Assembly: GCA_021325115.1 (NCBI GenBank)
Contig: JAJPHU010000091.1
Location: forward strand, 1 to 46,809
Length of the DNA stretch: 46,809 nucleotides
Origin: Planctomycetota bacterium
Lineage (GTDB): Bacteria > Planctomycetota > Planctomycetia > Gemmatales > Gemmataceae
Reading direction: 5' to 3'
Part shown: positions 26,971 through 36,434 of the stretch, piece after piece
Layout: every line of letters starts with the position of its first letter
How positions within the stretch are numbered: the stretch's first letter is position 1
Program-made: the position numbers and the translations under genes
The notes under the pieces: generated by a model
Database searches by the model: none
Seen by the model: only the letters and a program-made list of their open reading frames with translations
Told to the model about the DNA's origin: nothing

Positions 26971-28173
26971 GTGAACCGGGCGGTCCTGTTCCAGGCTTCG
27001 GGGGGTCCGAACGTGACAGCAGAAATACTTGTGCAACCGACTACCCTCACCGCCGGTGTAACCCGGGCCGATACGGTCTCCGATCGGCGTGCCGACATCG
27101 ACGCAAAAATGACGAAGGTGGCGGAACTATTGCGGGAAGTCGGCTGCGAAGGTTTGTTGCTTCTGGACCCGGCCAATTTCGCCTGGTTGACCAGTGGAGC
27201 CATGATACGCGGCCTGACCGAGCCGGCCGCCGAGCCAGCTGCTTACAGCAACGGTGAGCATCGCTGGATCATTGCCAGCAACGTCGATTCGCAACGGCTG
27301 TTCGATGAAGAAGTCGATGGCCTGGGTTTTCAGCTCAAAGAATGGCCCTGGCACTGGGGACGTGATCAATTCCTCGCCGATCTGTGCCACAACCGCAAAG
27401 TGGCCTGCGATCGTCCCGTCAATGGTATTGTCAACGTGGCCGAGCAGATGCGCCGCCTGCGTCGGCAACTAACGCCTTACGAACAAGCCTGCCAGTTGGC
27501 CTTGGGCCAGACCGTCGCCCATGCCCTGGAAGCAACCTGCCGTACCTTGGAGCGCGGCGAGAGCGAGCGTGAAATTGCCGGCCATCTCAGTCATCGCCTC
27601 CTGCACCGCGGCGTTTTGCCGCTTAACATCGGTGTCGCCGTCGATGGTCGATCGCGCCTGTATCGCCGCTTTGGCTTCACTTCAGCGAGCCTGGAACGCT
27701 ATGCCGTGTTGACGGTGACAGCTCGCAAGTACGGTCTGTACGTAACGGCCAGTCGATCCGTGTGTTTCGGCGAAGTACCGGTAGAATTGCGTCAGGAGCA
27801 CAACGCTGTCTGCCGTGTCAGTGCCCTGTACTTATCCTCGACCTGGCCGGACGCCGTGCCGCGGGAAATCCTGATGACGGGCCGGCGCATCTATCTCATC
27901 AGCGGTTACGAGCATGAATGGCAGTTAGCGCCGCCGGGCCATATCACCGGCCGTTGTCCCATCGAAATAGCACTGACGCCTCAGACCAAGGATCTGTTTC
28001 AGACCGGCTGGTCTGTAACCTGGAACGCCAGCGCCGGCGCCGCTAATAGCTGCGATACTTTCCTCATTACGGACGAGGGACCGCGTCTCATCACCCCAAC
28101 GGAGTATTGGCCTCTCAAACGCATCCGCATTCAGGGCGCTGAATTCGTCCGTCCCGATGTGCTGCAACGCTAA
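26971..28173 (+). CDS. M24-family (Xaa-Pro aminopeptidase/creatinase fold)-like protein, apparently lacking the metal-binding residues; start uncertain (GTG 26971 or GTG near 27013)
   Basis: VAELLREVGCEGLLLLDPANFAWLTSG...VAEQMRRLRRQLTPYEQACQLALGQTVAHALEATCRTLERGESEREIAGHLSHRLLHRGVLPLNIGVAVDGRSRLYRRFGF. Confidence 0.75.
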   Translation: MNRAVLFQASGGPNVTAEILVQPTTLTAGVTRADTVSDRRADIDAKMTKVAELLREVGCEGLLLLDPANFAWLTSGAMIRGLTEPAAEPAAYSNGEHRWIIASNVDSQRLFDEEVDGLGFQLKEWPWHWGRDQFLADLCHNRKVACDRPVNGIVNVAEQMRRLRRQLTPYEQACQLALGQTVAHALEATCRTLERGESEREIAGHLSHRLLHRGVLPLNIGVAVDGRSRLYRRFGFTSASLERYAVLTVTARKYGLYVTASRSVCFGEVPVELRQEHNAVCRVSALYLSSTWPDAVPREILMTGRRIYLISGYEHEWQLAPPGHITGRCPIEIALTPQTKDLFQTGWSVTWNASAGAANSCDTFLITDEGPRLITPTEYWPLKRIRIQGAEFVRPDVLQR

Positions 28174-28184
28174 CGGACAAACCG

Positions 28185-28244
28185 AACGAGCCGGAAGCGT
28201 GAACGAACGGATATTTTTTCCGTCGCTTACACTTCTGGCTCGTT
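28185..28244. repeat. Family A palindrome 12 nt downstream of the M24-like gene
   Basis: aacgagccggaagcgtgaacgaacgg ... ccgtcgcttacacttctggctcgtt. Confidence 0.85.
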
Positions 28245-28252
28245 AACTTGCG

Positions 28253-28281
28253 TTGTCCCAAGAGAAAGTCTGTCGTATAAT
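28253..28281 (+). promoter_or_regulatory. Sigma70-like promoter candidate
   Basis: TTGTCC, 17-nt spacer, TATAAT (28276-28281). Confidence 0.5.
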
Positions 28282-28412
28282 TTAAAACCTCGGAGAGAAC
28301 GGAGTTCCAGCTTTATCAACCCAGCGACGCCGTCCCTCTCGTGCTCGACAGCAACACGGTCGGCACGATCCCGGTTGCCGAAATGCTGCCCTGACACGCG
28401 GAAGGAGCATCG

Positions 28413-30395
28413 ATGCGGTCCATCGCTTCTACTCTTTTATTCGTCTTGGTAGCCGCGATTTTCGGACTGTGTTTCTTTCGGGAAGCGAGCGCGGCCGAGA
28501 AGGCAACGCCCAAGTGGACTACCGCCGATCGGCAACCATCGCCGACCGCAACAGAAACCCGCGCCTTTATGAAAAGTCTTCTCCGCTATGTTGAGGAGCA
28601 TCATCTTAAAAAGAATGAGAAATCAGAGCAGCGGGGACTGGTTTACGAATATTTTGACACGCGTCGCGCCGGCCAGTTCGATCAATGGGTGCAGGGCGAA
28701 GCGCTGGACACCATGCATGATGGCGCCTGGCTGGCTGCCGCTCTGGTTAACGCCTATCGGGCGACCGGCGATCCGGTTTACAAAGATTTCCTCGTTCGCT
28801 GGCAGCTGCCGTTCTACTGCAAGATGCTCAACCATAGCGATCGCCTTTTCTCCGCCAAGCGCGACGATGCTCGACCGACGGCGCATCGCTTCAACCGCGA
28901 ACATCTTTTCCAAGAAGGCGAGAAAGGTTTCGTACCCTATTGGTGGGATGACGGCGCCTCCGTCAGTTTAGAACGGCGGCGTGACAGGAATCCACTAGGT
29001 CCATTCTCCTGTACCGATCGGCTGGCCGGCAAACCGAATCCGAAATTTCTCCTTAATGGCTACTCACACGGCTCGTCCAATCACTTGGCTCAGGATCTCG
29101 GTGTTATGCTGGAGTTGTCCTGGCTGCTGCTGCGTGAGGCTAAGGATCCTACCGAGCGAAAATTGGCGGCGGAAGTAGCCGAGGCCGCTATGAATTTGCA
29201 CGAATGCCGAATGCGTCATCATGGTCACATCCCTATGTGCGACGCTCCCGCCGCCTTGGCCAACAGGAATGCCGCTCTCATGAAGTTTGTGCCTGATCAG
29301 AGCATCTCTGTTGCCGCCGAGTTGGCTAATCACTACTACCGCGCCTTGTACGATTTCAAGCCGGGCCAGCGGCAAGCATTCCCCGGTTTCGCCGACGATC
29401 AAGAGTATCGTTATTACTTCGGGATTGCCCGTCACGGCGGGCGATTGCCGCGCCCGCTCGCTTTCAAAACAATCTACGACGCCTACACCGAACCTCTGCT
29501 TTATCGCTATTATTCTGATGACGCCGAAGTGCCGGCCGGGATCAATCGCTTCGACCTGCATCCGTACTTCGCCGTCGATGGCCGCTTGCCTGATTATCGC
29601 TCTGATCGCAAAGGTCCGAGCGGTCAACCACGCCCTATCGGTTCGCGCATGGGTCCGCAGAACATGGTATGCTGCGGTTGGGCATTGCAAGCGCTGCGGA
29701 CCTATCCTGGCATCTGGGAGGAACACTATCAATGCACGTTTCCTCAGGATCTACGGGTTTACATCGACGAGCGCCCACCGCAATCTTCCCTCGATCCCGC
29801 GCCGGCTGCGGCCCTGCAGCTTGGCTCGGTGAAGTTGGAACTACTCAGTAGCCGCAATACACTGCACGTGAAAGGACAGGTCAAGGGGGATACCCTCACG
29901 CTAAAGCTGTTCAGCCGTCCCGACGGTCAGGGGCATCACGCAGCTGTTACCCTGCGGAAGGACAAAAGCAGCGAAGCGATCAACGATCGCGGTGAGAAAC
30001 TGCAAGGCAAGATCACCATCCTGTCTGCGGAAGATGGTTTCTGCTTCGATGTAGAACTGCCTTACGCCATCATTAAAGGACAGAAATTCTGGTCTAACGG
30101 CGTCGAGTTTGGCCGCTATTCCGTGCAGGCCGGCGAGGCGCGACGTAATTTCTACTTGATGAGTCCTGAAAGGCAAGTCAAGGCGCGCCTGCAACACGAA
30201 CTGGCAGGCGGTCTGCGTACCTGGGAAGCGATTTTCAAGGAGAGGGGTTACATTCCTACTGGCCTGGACGCTGGCGCGGACTGGGAGTATCTCTCCGATA
30301 CCGGCGGTTATGCCCATTTACTGAGCGCGGCATCGCAGTGGTTGTTCGTGCTGGACGGTAAGAACGATTGGGAGCAACATCACCTACAACGTTAG
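28413..30395 (+). CDS. Hypothetical secreted protein, possible alpha/alpha-toroid glycoside hydrolase or lyase-like enzyme
   Basis: Signal peptide MRSIASTLLFVLVAAIFGLCFFREASA; QWVQGEALDTMHDGAWLAAALVNAYRATGDPVYKDFLVRW. Confidence 0.75.
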   Translation: MRSIASTLLFVLVAAIFGLCFFREASAAEKATPKWTTADRQPSPTATETRAFMKSLLRYVEEHHLKKNEKSEQRGLVYEYFDTRRAGQFDQWVQGEALDTMHDGAWLAAALVNAYRATGDPVYKDFLVRWQLPFYCKMLNHSDRLFSAKRDDARPTAHRFNREHLFQEGEKGFVPYWWDDGASVSLERRRDRNPLGPFSCTDRLAGKPNPKFLLNGYSHGSSNHLAQDLGVMLELSWLLLREAKDPTERKLAAEVAEAAMNLHECRMRHHGHIPMCDAPAALANRNAALMKFVPDQSISVAAELANHYYRALYDFKPGQRQAFPGFADDQEYRYYFGIARHGGRLPRPLAFKTIYDAYTEPLLYRYYSDDAEVPAGINRFDLHPYFAVDGRLPDYRSDRKGPSGQPRPIGSRMGPQNMVCCGWALQALRTYPGIWEEHYQCTFPQDLRVYIDERPPQSSLDPAPAAALQLGSVKLELLSSRNTLHVKGQVKGDTLTLKLFSRPDGQGHHAAVTLRKDKSSEAINDRGEKLQGKITILSAEDGFCFDVELPYAIIKGQKFWSNGVEFGRYSVQAGEARRNFYLMSPERQVKARLQHELAGGLRTWEAIFKERGYIPTGLDAGADWEYLSDTGGYAHLLSAASQWLFVLDGKNDWEQHHLQR

Positions 30396-30412
30396 TTCTC
30401 GGAGTAGAACGG

Positions 30413-30548
30413 CGGCGAAGTCTGGGAAGCCATCTACACCAGGCGTCGCGAAGCGAACCATCGTATAAGCGGAACTGGCGATGCCGTTCCTTTTGTGCTC
30501 GACGGCCCCCCCGTAGACACAATGCTGGTGAATGAATTGCTGCCGTAA
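30413..30548 (+). pseudogene. Remnant ORF tail (NGGEVWEAIYTRRREANHRISGTGDAVPFVLDGPPVDTMLVNELLP*)
   Basis: No start; in-frame stop upstream; terminal 23 codons align without gaps to 28326-28394. Confidence 0.45.
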
Positions 30549-30745
30549 TGGCGTATCAAGCACTCAAGAGGGGCTTCGCTGTAACGCAGCACGCCCAATT
30601 GATCGAAAAACCAGGCGTAATACTGCCCAACCGATGTGAACCTGCTGCGCCGATGGCTGAAGCCGGATGTCCCCACTTGTCAAGGCGTCCCGTGCCCTGC
30701 ACAATGGAAAATAGGGTTTTTCCTTCTATCTATTACGTTCCTCCC

Positions 30746-31789
30746 ATGAACCGGCGTGCTTTTCTTCAGTCTCGCCATTTTGCGCACAGCGCCGGACACG
30801 TGTTTGGCGCGCTCGGACCTGGGGTTTGTGCTTCCGACTCATCGGACCATGCTCTGCTCCTTCACCTCTGTCGCCGTGCCATGGCCACTCAGTTTGAGAT
30901 CATCCTGCCCTTTGGCACGCCCGCCGCTGTGGCGATAGGCGAAGAAGCATTCCGTTTGCTCGATGCGCTGGAGGAACAGATGACGGTTTATCGAGCCAGC
31001 AGTGAGATCAGCCGGCTCAATCGTTGCGCTTTCGCCAGGCCGGTGCGTGTGGAGCGCCGTCTATTCGGTTTGCTGGAGCTGGCGGCGCAGATTCATCGAG
31101 AGACAGAGGGTGCCTACGACATCACAGCGGGAGCGCTCATCAAAGCGTGGGGATTTTTCCGAGGACCGCGGCGCGTGCCGGGCGACGAAGAACGTGAGGC
31201 GGCCTGCCAACAAACCGGCATGGACAAAGTGACGCTGGACTCTGAGCGCGGTACGGTACGCTATCATCAGCCCGGAATCGAGATCAATCTCGGCAGCATC
31301 GGCAAAGGCTACGCTCTCGATCGCCTGGCGCGGAAGCTGCGTAGCCGAGGGTGCAAGCGAATATTGTTGCATGGAGGCACCAGCAGCGTATACGCTGGAG
31401 GATGTCCTGCCGAAGCGGAGCGCGGTTGGCCAGTGGCGATTCTGCATCCGTGGGAGGGCCGCCGCCTGGCGCGGGTATGGCTGCGCGATCGGGCGCTGGG
31501 AACCTCAGCGGCCACGCATCAGCACCTGGAATATAACGGAAAAAAGCTGGGCCACATTCTCGATCCGCGAACGGGCTGGCCGGCCAGCGGCATCGCCAGC
31601 GCTTCCGTTCTTGCCCCCAGCGCTGCTGAGGCTGATGCGCTCTCGACGGCGTTCTATGTCGGCGGTCTCGAGCTGGCCCGGCGCTATTGTGCCGCCCATC
31701 GCGGCATCGCCGCCATCCTGCTGCCTGAAGGCGAAGGGGCCGGACCCGTGGCGATTGGTCTGGCGCCCCAGGAGTTTTCGTGGAATTAA
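30746..31789 (+). CDS. apbE: FAD:protein FMN transferase (ApbE-like)
   Basis: MATQFEIILPFG; EEQMTVYRASSEISRLNR; YDITAGALIKAWGFFRGPRRVP; INLGSIGKGYALDRLARKLRSRGCKRILLHGGTSSVYAGG; HILDPRTGWPASGIASASVLAPSAAEADALSTAFYVGG. Confidence 0.93.
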   Translation: MNRRAFLQSRHFAHSAGHVFGALGPGVCASDSSDHALLLHLCRRAMATQFEIILPFGTPAAVAIGEEAFRLLDALEEQMTVYRASSEISRLNRCAFARPVRVERRLFGLLELAAQIHRETEGAYDITAGALIKAWGFFRGPRRVPGDEEREAACQQTGMDKVTLDSERGTVRYHQPGIEINLGSIGKGYALDRLARKLRSRGCKRILLHGGTSSVYAGGCPAEAERGWPVAILHPWEGRRLARVWLRDRALGTSAATHQHLEYNGKKLGHILDPRTGWPASGIASASVLAPSAAEADALSTAFYVGGLELARRYCAAHRGIAAILLPEGEGAGPVAIGLAPQEFSWN

Positions 31790-31790
31790 C

Positions 31791-32846
31791 ATGAACAAAC
31801 TCACCGCATTTTTTCTGCTTCTGTTGCGTTTGGCAATCGGCTGGCACTTCGCCGCCGAGGGCTATCACAAGCTGAAAGGCTATTGGGAAGGGCCGACGGA
31901 AACAGTCGTGGGCAAATCTAAACCATTCAGCAGCGCCGGCTATTTCCGCGAAGGCACCGGCCCGCTGGCGAAGTACATTCGCAAGGAAATCGGCGATCCC
32001 GATGACGAGGCCTTGAGACTGTTGACGCCCGAACCTGCCGAATCGCCCAATACACCGCTGCATGCGCGCACCCCCTCGCTGCTAGCCCAGGAATGGGCTG
32101 ATTACGTTCGCCGTTTTGGTGCTTATTATGGCTTTGATGACGAGCAACGCAAGAAAGCCGAAGAAGTGCTGATGAAAGTCGAGGATGCTGCCGTCCGCTG
32201 GCTGACAAGCAGAGAGATAACGGACAAGAATTTCCAGGCCCAAACGCAGGAAGGTCGGCTGCCGGCGCCGGTGCGGCTGGAACAATACAAGCAGAAGCTC
32301 GAGGAGTTAGCGGAGCCGAAATATAGTCATTTGGAGCCGATCGGCTCGGATGCCGAATCGGCCCGCCTGCACAACATCAAGGCGGAAGTGGTTCGCCTGC
32401 GTGTCGGCCTGCTGAACGATCTTGACGAATATACCCAAGATCTCCGCAAAGAGCTGGAGAAAATCCCCACCCCCGAGCAGAAAAAAGCTGTCCAGGACAA
32501 AGGTCCACCACCGCAGCCAGCTAAAGAAAACGAAAAACAAAAGTGGATCGACCTGGCCACCATGTACGGCCTGACAATCCTCGGCGCCTGCCTGATTCTG
32601 GGTTTGTTCACACGGCTGTCGTGCTTGTTGGCAGCAGGCTTTCTGTTGATGACATACCTGTGCATGCCGCCGTTTCCCTGGCTGCCTTCGGCGCCCAATA
32701 ACGAGGGCTATTATCTCTTTATCAACAAAAACGTTATCGAAATGTTGGCGCTGTTGGCCCTGGCGACGACAGCCAGCGGGCGTTGGCTGGGGCTGGATGC
32801 GCTTATTCATTGGATGTTTTTCGGCAGCCGTCGTCCGGCGCCGTGA
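31791..32846 (+). CDS. DoxX-like membrane protein with long soluble central insertion
   Basis: MNKLTAFFLLLLRLAIGWHFAAEGYHKLKGYWEG ... MYGLTILGACLILGLFTRLSCLLAAGFLLMTYLCMPP...EGYYLFINKNVIEMLALLALATTASGRWLGLD. Confidence 0.85.
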   Translation: MNKLTAFFLLLLRLAIGWHFAAEGYHKLKGYWEGPTETVVGKSKPFSSAGYFREGTGPLAKYIRKEIGDPDDEALRLLTPEPAESPNTPLHARTPSLLAQEWADYVRRFGAYYGFDDEQRKKAEEVLMKVEDAAVRWLTSREITDKNFQAQTQEGRLPAPVRLEQYKQKLEELAEPKYSHLEPIGSDAESARLHNIKAEVVRLRVGLLNDLDEYTQDLRKELEKIPTPEQKKAVQDKGPPPQPAKENEKQKWIDLATMYGLTILGACLILGLFTRLSCLLAAGFLLMTYLCMPPFPWLPSAPNNEGYYLFINKNVIEMLALLALATTASGRWLGLDALIHWMFFGSRRPAP

Positions 32847-32920
32847 AAAATCGAAACCCCGGCGAGTGGGGCGTGTTAACGTCCTGCTCACTTGATTTCT
32901 TTGAGTGGGAGATAACACCA

Positions 32921-34576
32921 ATGGCTCTTGACATTACTCCCGAACAACGTGCCATCGGCAAGGCCAATTTCAACCGCACGGCCGACGGACTGACTCGACG
33001 CGGCTTTATGAAAAGCCTGGTTGCTTCCGGCGCGGCTGTCGCCGTCGCCACGCCAGCTGCTTACTACGGCTACAAAAGCATCGAGGGCAAGCCGGTCAAG
33101 GCCGTCCTCATCGGCTGCGGCGATGAGGGCGGCGTTCTCGTAGGGGAACACAATCCCAACTACCTCGAATTCGTGGCTGTCTGCGACATCCGTCCCTCTA
33201 ACATGCAACGCATCTTCAACGGCGAGCCAGTAGGACTGCGCAAGGGACTCAAAAAGGTCTACGGCAACCGCGCCAATAATATCAAAAAGCTCGACAGTTA
33301 CGACGCTTTTACAGACGAATTACGTAAGAACAAAGACATCGAAGCTGTCGTCATTGCTCTGCCGTTGTGCATGCACGCCAAGGCAGCCATCGATGCCATG
33401 AAGATCGGCAAGGATCGCGGCAAACCGATCCACGTTTTGACCGAGAAGCTGATGGCCTGGAACATCCAGCAGTGCAAGCAGATGATCCGCACAGCCAAGG
33501 AGTGTAGCAGCATCCTCTCGGTCGGCCATCAGCGCCATTACAGTATGCTCTATGCTCACGCCGTCGAGGTTGTCAATGCTGGCGTCCTCGGCGACATTCG
33601 CCACATTCGCGCTCTGTGGCATCGCAATTTCACCTGGCCGTTTGACCCCAAGACGGCTAAAGACGCAATGGTCCCAGACGTGCCGCAGCCGAAATTCCGT
33701 GACGGCTGGTTCCCGCCCATCACACGCACGGATTATGACGCTCTCCACGATAAGACAGACATGCTCAAAAAGTATGGTTTCGATAACATCGAGCAGTTGA
33801 TCCGTTGGCGGTTGTATCAGGCGACAGGCGGCGGCTTGATGGCGGAACTGGGCAGCCATCAGCTCGATGCCTGTAGCATCTTCCTCGGCCATGTTCATCC
33901 TTTAGCTGTCTCCGGCGTCGGTGTGCGCTCGTTCTTCGGTCCCGGCCGCAACGACCGCGACATTGACGACCATGTTTTTGCCACCTACGAATTCCCTGGC
34001 AAGAACCACGCCAAGGACAAGAATGATGTCGTCATCGTCACCTATTCGTCGATCAGCACCAACGCTTTCGAGAATTACGGTGAATGTATCATGGGTGACC
34101 GCGGTACACTGATTGTCGAGAAAGAGGAATCCGTGATGCTGTTCCCGGAGAACGAGCCGGGCAAAGTCAAGACGCCGCCACGCGGTACGGAAGTCAGTGT
34201 CCGCGCCAAAGGCAAGGACGAGCCGGTGTTGGAGTCCGGTTCGACCTGGGGCGGCCCTGCCGCGTCGGTGACAGGCACTGCCGTTGGTCCGGCCGGCCGC
34301 ATCAGCCGCGGTTACACCGAGGAGATGGAAGATTTTGCGTACTGCGTCCGCCTGTGGGACCCCAAACTCGGCTATGCAAAAGATCCAGATGGCAAGTACA
34401 AGCAGCGTCTGACGCGCTGCCACGGCGAGATAGCGCTGGTCGATGCCATCGTGGCCCTGACCGCCAACTACGCTATGCACACACACCAGCGTGTCGAGTT
34501 CAAACCGGCGTGGTTTGACGCCGATAGTCCTGACGTTCCGCCCAGCGACCAAAAAGCTAAGGTCGAAGTTGCCTAA
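32921..34576 (+). CDS. Gfo/Idh/MocA family oxidoreductase with Tat-like signal
   Basis: TRRGFMKSLVASGAAVAVATPAAYYGY; VKAVLIGCGDEGGVLVGEHN; PIHVLTEKLMAWNIQQCKQMIRTAKECSSILSVGHQRHY. Confidence 0.92.
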   Translation: MALDITPEQRAIGKANFNRTADGLTRRGFMKSLVASGAAVAVATPAAYYGYKSIEGKPVKAVLIGCGDEGGVLVGEHNPNYLEFVAVCDIRPSNMQRIFNGEPVGLRKGLKKVYGNRANNIKKLDSYDAFTDELRKNKDIEAVVIALPLCMHAKAAIDAMKIGKDRGKPIHVLTEKLMAWNIQQCKQMIRTAKECSSILSVGHQRHYSMLYAHAVEVVNAGVLGDIRHIRALWHRNFTWPFDPKTAKDAMVPDVPQPKFRDGWFPPITRTDYDALHDKTDMLKKYGFDNIEQLIRWRLYQATGGGLMAELGSHQLDACSIFLGHVHPLAVSGVGVRSFFGPGRNDRDIDDHVFATYEFPGKNHAKDKNDVVIVTYSSISTNAFENYGECIMGDRGTLIVEKEESVMLFPENEPGKVKTPPRGTEVSVRAKGKDEPVLESGSTWGGPAASVTGTAVGPAGRISRGYTEEMEDFAYCVRLWDPKLGYAKDPDGKYKQRLTRCHGEIALVDAIVALTANYAMHTHQRVEFKPAWFDADSPDVPPSDQKAKVEVA

Positions 34577-34577
34577 C

Positions 34578-34695
34578 AAACGAACCACAGAGTCACAAAG
34601 AACATAAAGAAGACATAAAGAAAAAACAGAAAAAGAATTTCAATATCTCTTTTTGTGTGTTCTTCTCCATATTCTCTGTGACTCTGTGGTTCGTT
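34578..34695. repeat. Family B long imperfect palindrome between the MocA oxidoreductase and the metallophosphoesterase
   Basis: aaacgaaccacagagtcacaaagaac ... ctctgtgactctgtggttcgtt. Confidence 0.88.
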
Positions 34696-34711
34696 CTTCG
34701 TTTTGAATACC

Positions 34712-35557
34712 ATGCCCGATCCCGACCGTATTTTGGCCACCCTCCGCCGCGCCATCCAACATTTCCGTAACACGCCCGGCCGCCGCGGCCGGATTGTGTC
34801 GCTCACGGACGTATCGGAAGTGTTGGTCTGCGGCGATTTACACGGTAATCTGGAGAATTTCCGCCGGCTGCTGACGAAGGCCAACCTCGCCCAAAATCCT
34901 CAGCGCCATTGCGTCCTTCAAGAAGTCATCCACGGACCTTTTCACTATCCCGCCGGTGGCGACAAATCGCATCAACTACTCGATCTGCTGGCGGCGCTCA
35001 AGTGTCAGTTTCCCCGGCAAGTGCATTTTCTTTTGGGCAATCACGAGTTGGCCCAATGTACCCAGCGGCGCGTCGCCAAGGGTGATCTCGACCTTAACCA
35101 ATGTTTCCGCGAAGGTGTCGGCACCGCCTACGGCAGGCGAGCGCCGGAAGTCTACTCCGTTTATCTGGAATTGCTGAGTGTTGTGCCCGTGGCACTACGG
35201 ACGCCCAATCGTATTCTTTTGAGCCACAGTCTGCCGCCCGCGTCGAAGCTGGAGAATTTCGATCCCACGGCTTTGGAACGCGATGTATCGGCAGAGACCG
35301 ACCTGCGGCCCGGCGGCTCGGTGCATTCTCTCGTATGGGGCCGCGATACCCGTGCCGAGACAGCTGCCGCTTTCCTGGCGAAAATGGACGCCGACCTGCT
35401 CATCAGCGGCCACGTTCCCTGTGATAACGGCTTCGATACGCCCAACGAGCGCCAGCTTATCCTTGATAGCCTCGGCGCAACGGCCTGTTACTGTCTGTTT
35501 CCCACCGACCGTCCGCTCACGCTCCCGGAGTTGGTCCAGAACGTGCATACCTTGTAA
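34712..35557 (+). CDS. Calcineurin-like metallophosphoesterase
   Basis: SEVLVCGDLHGNLENFRRLL; VHFLLGNHELAQ; LISGHVPCDNGF. Confidence 0.92.
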   Translation: MPDPDRILATLRRAIQHFRNTPGRRGRIVSLTDVSEVLVCGDLHGNLENFRRLLTKANLAQNPQRHCVLQEVIHGPFHYPAGGDKSHQLLDLLAALKCQFPRQVHFLLGNHELAQCTQRRVAKGDLDLNQCFREGVGTAYGRRAPEVYSVYLELLSVVPVALRTPNRILLSHSLPPASKLENFDPTALERDVSAETDLRPGGSVHSLVWGRDTRAETAAAFLAKMDADLLISGHVPCDNGFDTPNERQLILDSLGATACYCLFPTDRPLTLPELVQNVHTL

Positions 35558-36267
35558 TGTCTATGAATACCGACCTCCCCGCCAGCCGGCCACCCATGCC
35601 GGAGACGCCTTTCGATGCCCTGGGCCCCCTGCACCGCGAACCGGTCATTGTGGAGGGCCGTACGTTTCTCATCATGCGCCCGAGCGAATCGGATCGCTTG
35701 CTCGATCATCCCAGCGTGCGTTCGGCTTTCGCCGCCGATGAATACATGCCCTACTGGACAGATCTGTGGCCGTCAGCGCGTATGTTGGCCAAGGCCATCC
35801 TCCGCGAAAGTTGGCCACCGGGGTTGCGCGTTTTGGAAGTGGGGTGTGGCCTCGGTCTACCTGGCATTGCCGCTTTGGCGCTGGGCTTGCGTGTCACTTT
35901 CAGTGACTACGACGCCACCGCCCTGCGTTTCGCCGCCGATAATGCCCGCCTGAACGGTTTCCATTCATTCGATACCCTGCAAATGGACTGGCGCTATCCG
36001 CCGGACGGCCTGCAATTTCCCCTGATCCTGGCGTCTGATCTGATCTACGAATTGCGCAATGTCGATCCATTAGTCGCCCTCATTCGAAAGATGCTGGAAC
36101 CGGGCGGCCTCTGTCTGTTGACCGATCAAGACCGTGTGCCGTCGCGCTATCTCCGCGAGGCGTTGACGATGGAGGGCTTGCCGTTCACCACTCAAATGGT
36201 ACGGGCCGGTGAGCCGGGCGGCCGGCGTCTCAAGGGCACCCTGTATCGGATCCGGCGCCCCGCCTGA
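35557..36267 (+). CDS. Class I SAM-dependent methyltransferase (METTL/NNT1-like)
   Basis: YMPYWTDLWPSARMLAKAILRESWPPGLRVLEVGCGLGLPGIAALALGLRVTFSDYDATALRFAADNARLNG. Confidence 0.93.
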   Translation: MSMNTDLPASRPPMPETPFDALGPLHREPVIVEGRTFLIMRPSESDRLLDHPSVRSAFAADEYMPYWTDLWPSARMLAKAILRESWPPGLRVLEVGCGLGLPGIAALALGLRVTFSDYDATALRFAADNARLNGFHSFDTLQMDWRYPPDGLQFPLILASDLIYELRNVDPLVALIRKMLEPGGLCLLTDQDRVPSRYLREALTMEGLPFTTQMVRAGEPGGRRLKGTLYRIRRPA

Positions 36268-36434
36268 AACCTGCACAAACGCCTTCCGATTTTGCGGCGA
36301 TTGGGCTACGATATTGCCAGCACTTGGTCCACTCTGCGAGCATTAGCGAGCAGAAGAACATGGCCGCTTGTTAACACTCACCAACCTGATGAAGCGGACG
36401 GGTAAATAGAAAACAGAGAAAAGGACAAGTCGTT

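Noticed and set aside
30434-30676. 80-aa minus-strand ORF (MGTSGFSHRRSRFTSVGQYYAWFFDQLGVLRYSEAPLE), superficially DUF72-like start
   Set aside because: Only the GTSGF start resembles DUF72; no downstream conserved motif, and it overlaps the plus-strand DAVPFVLD remnant whose third-position changes favour the plus frame.
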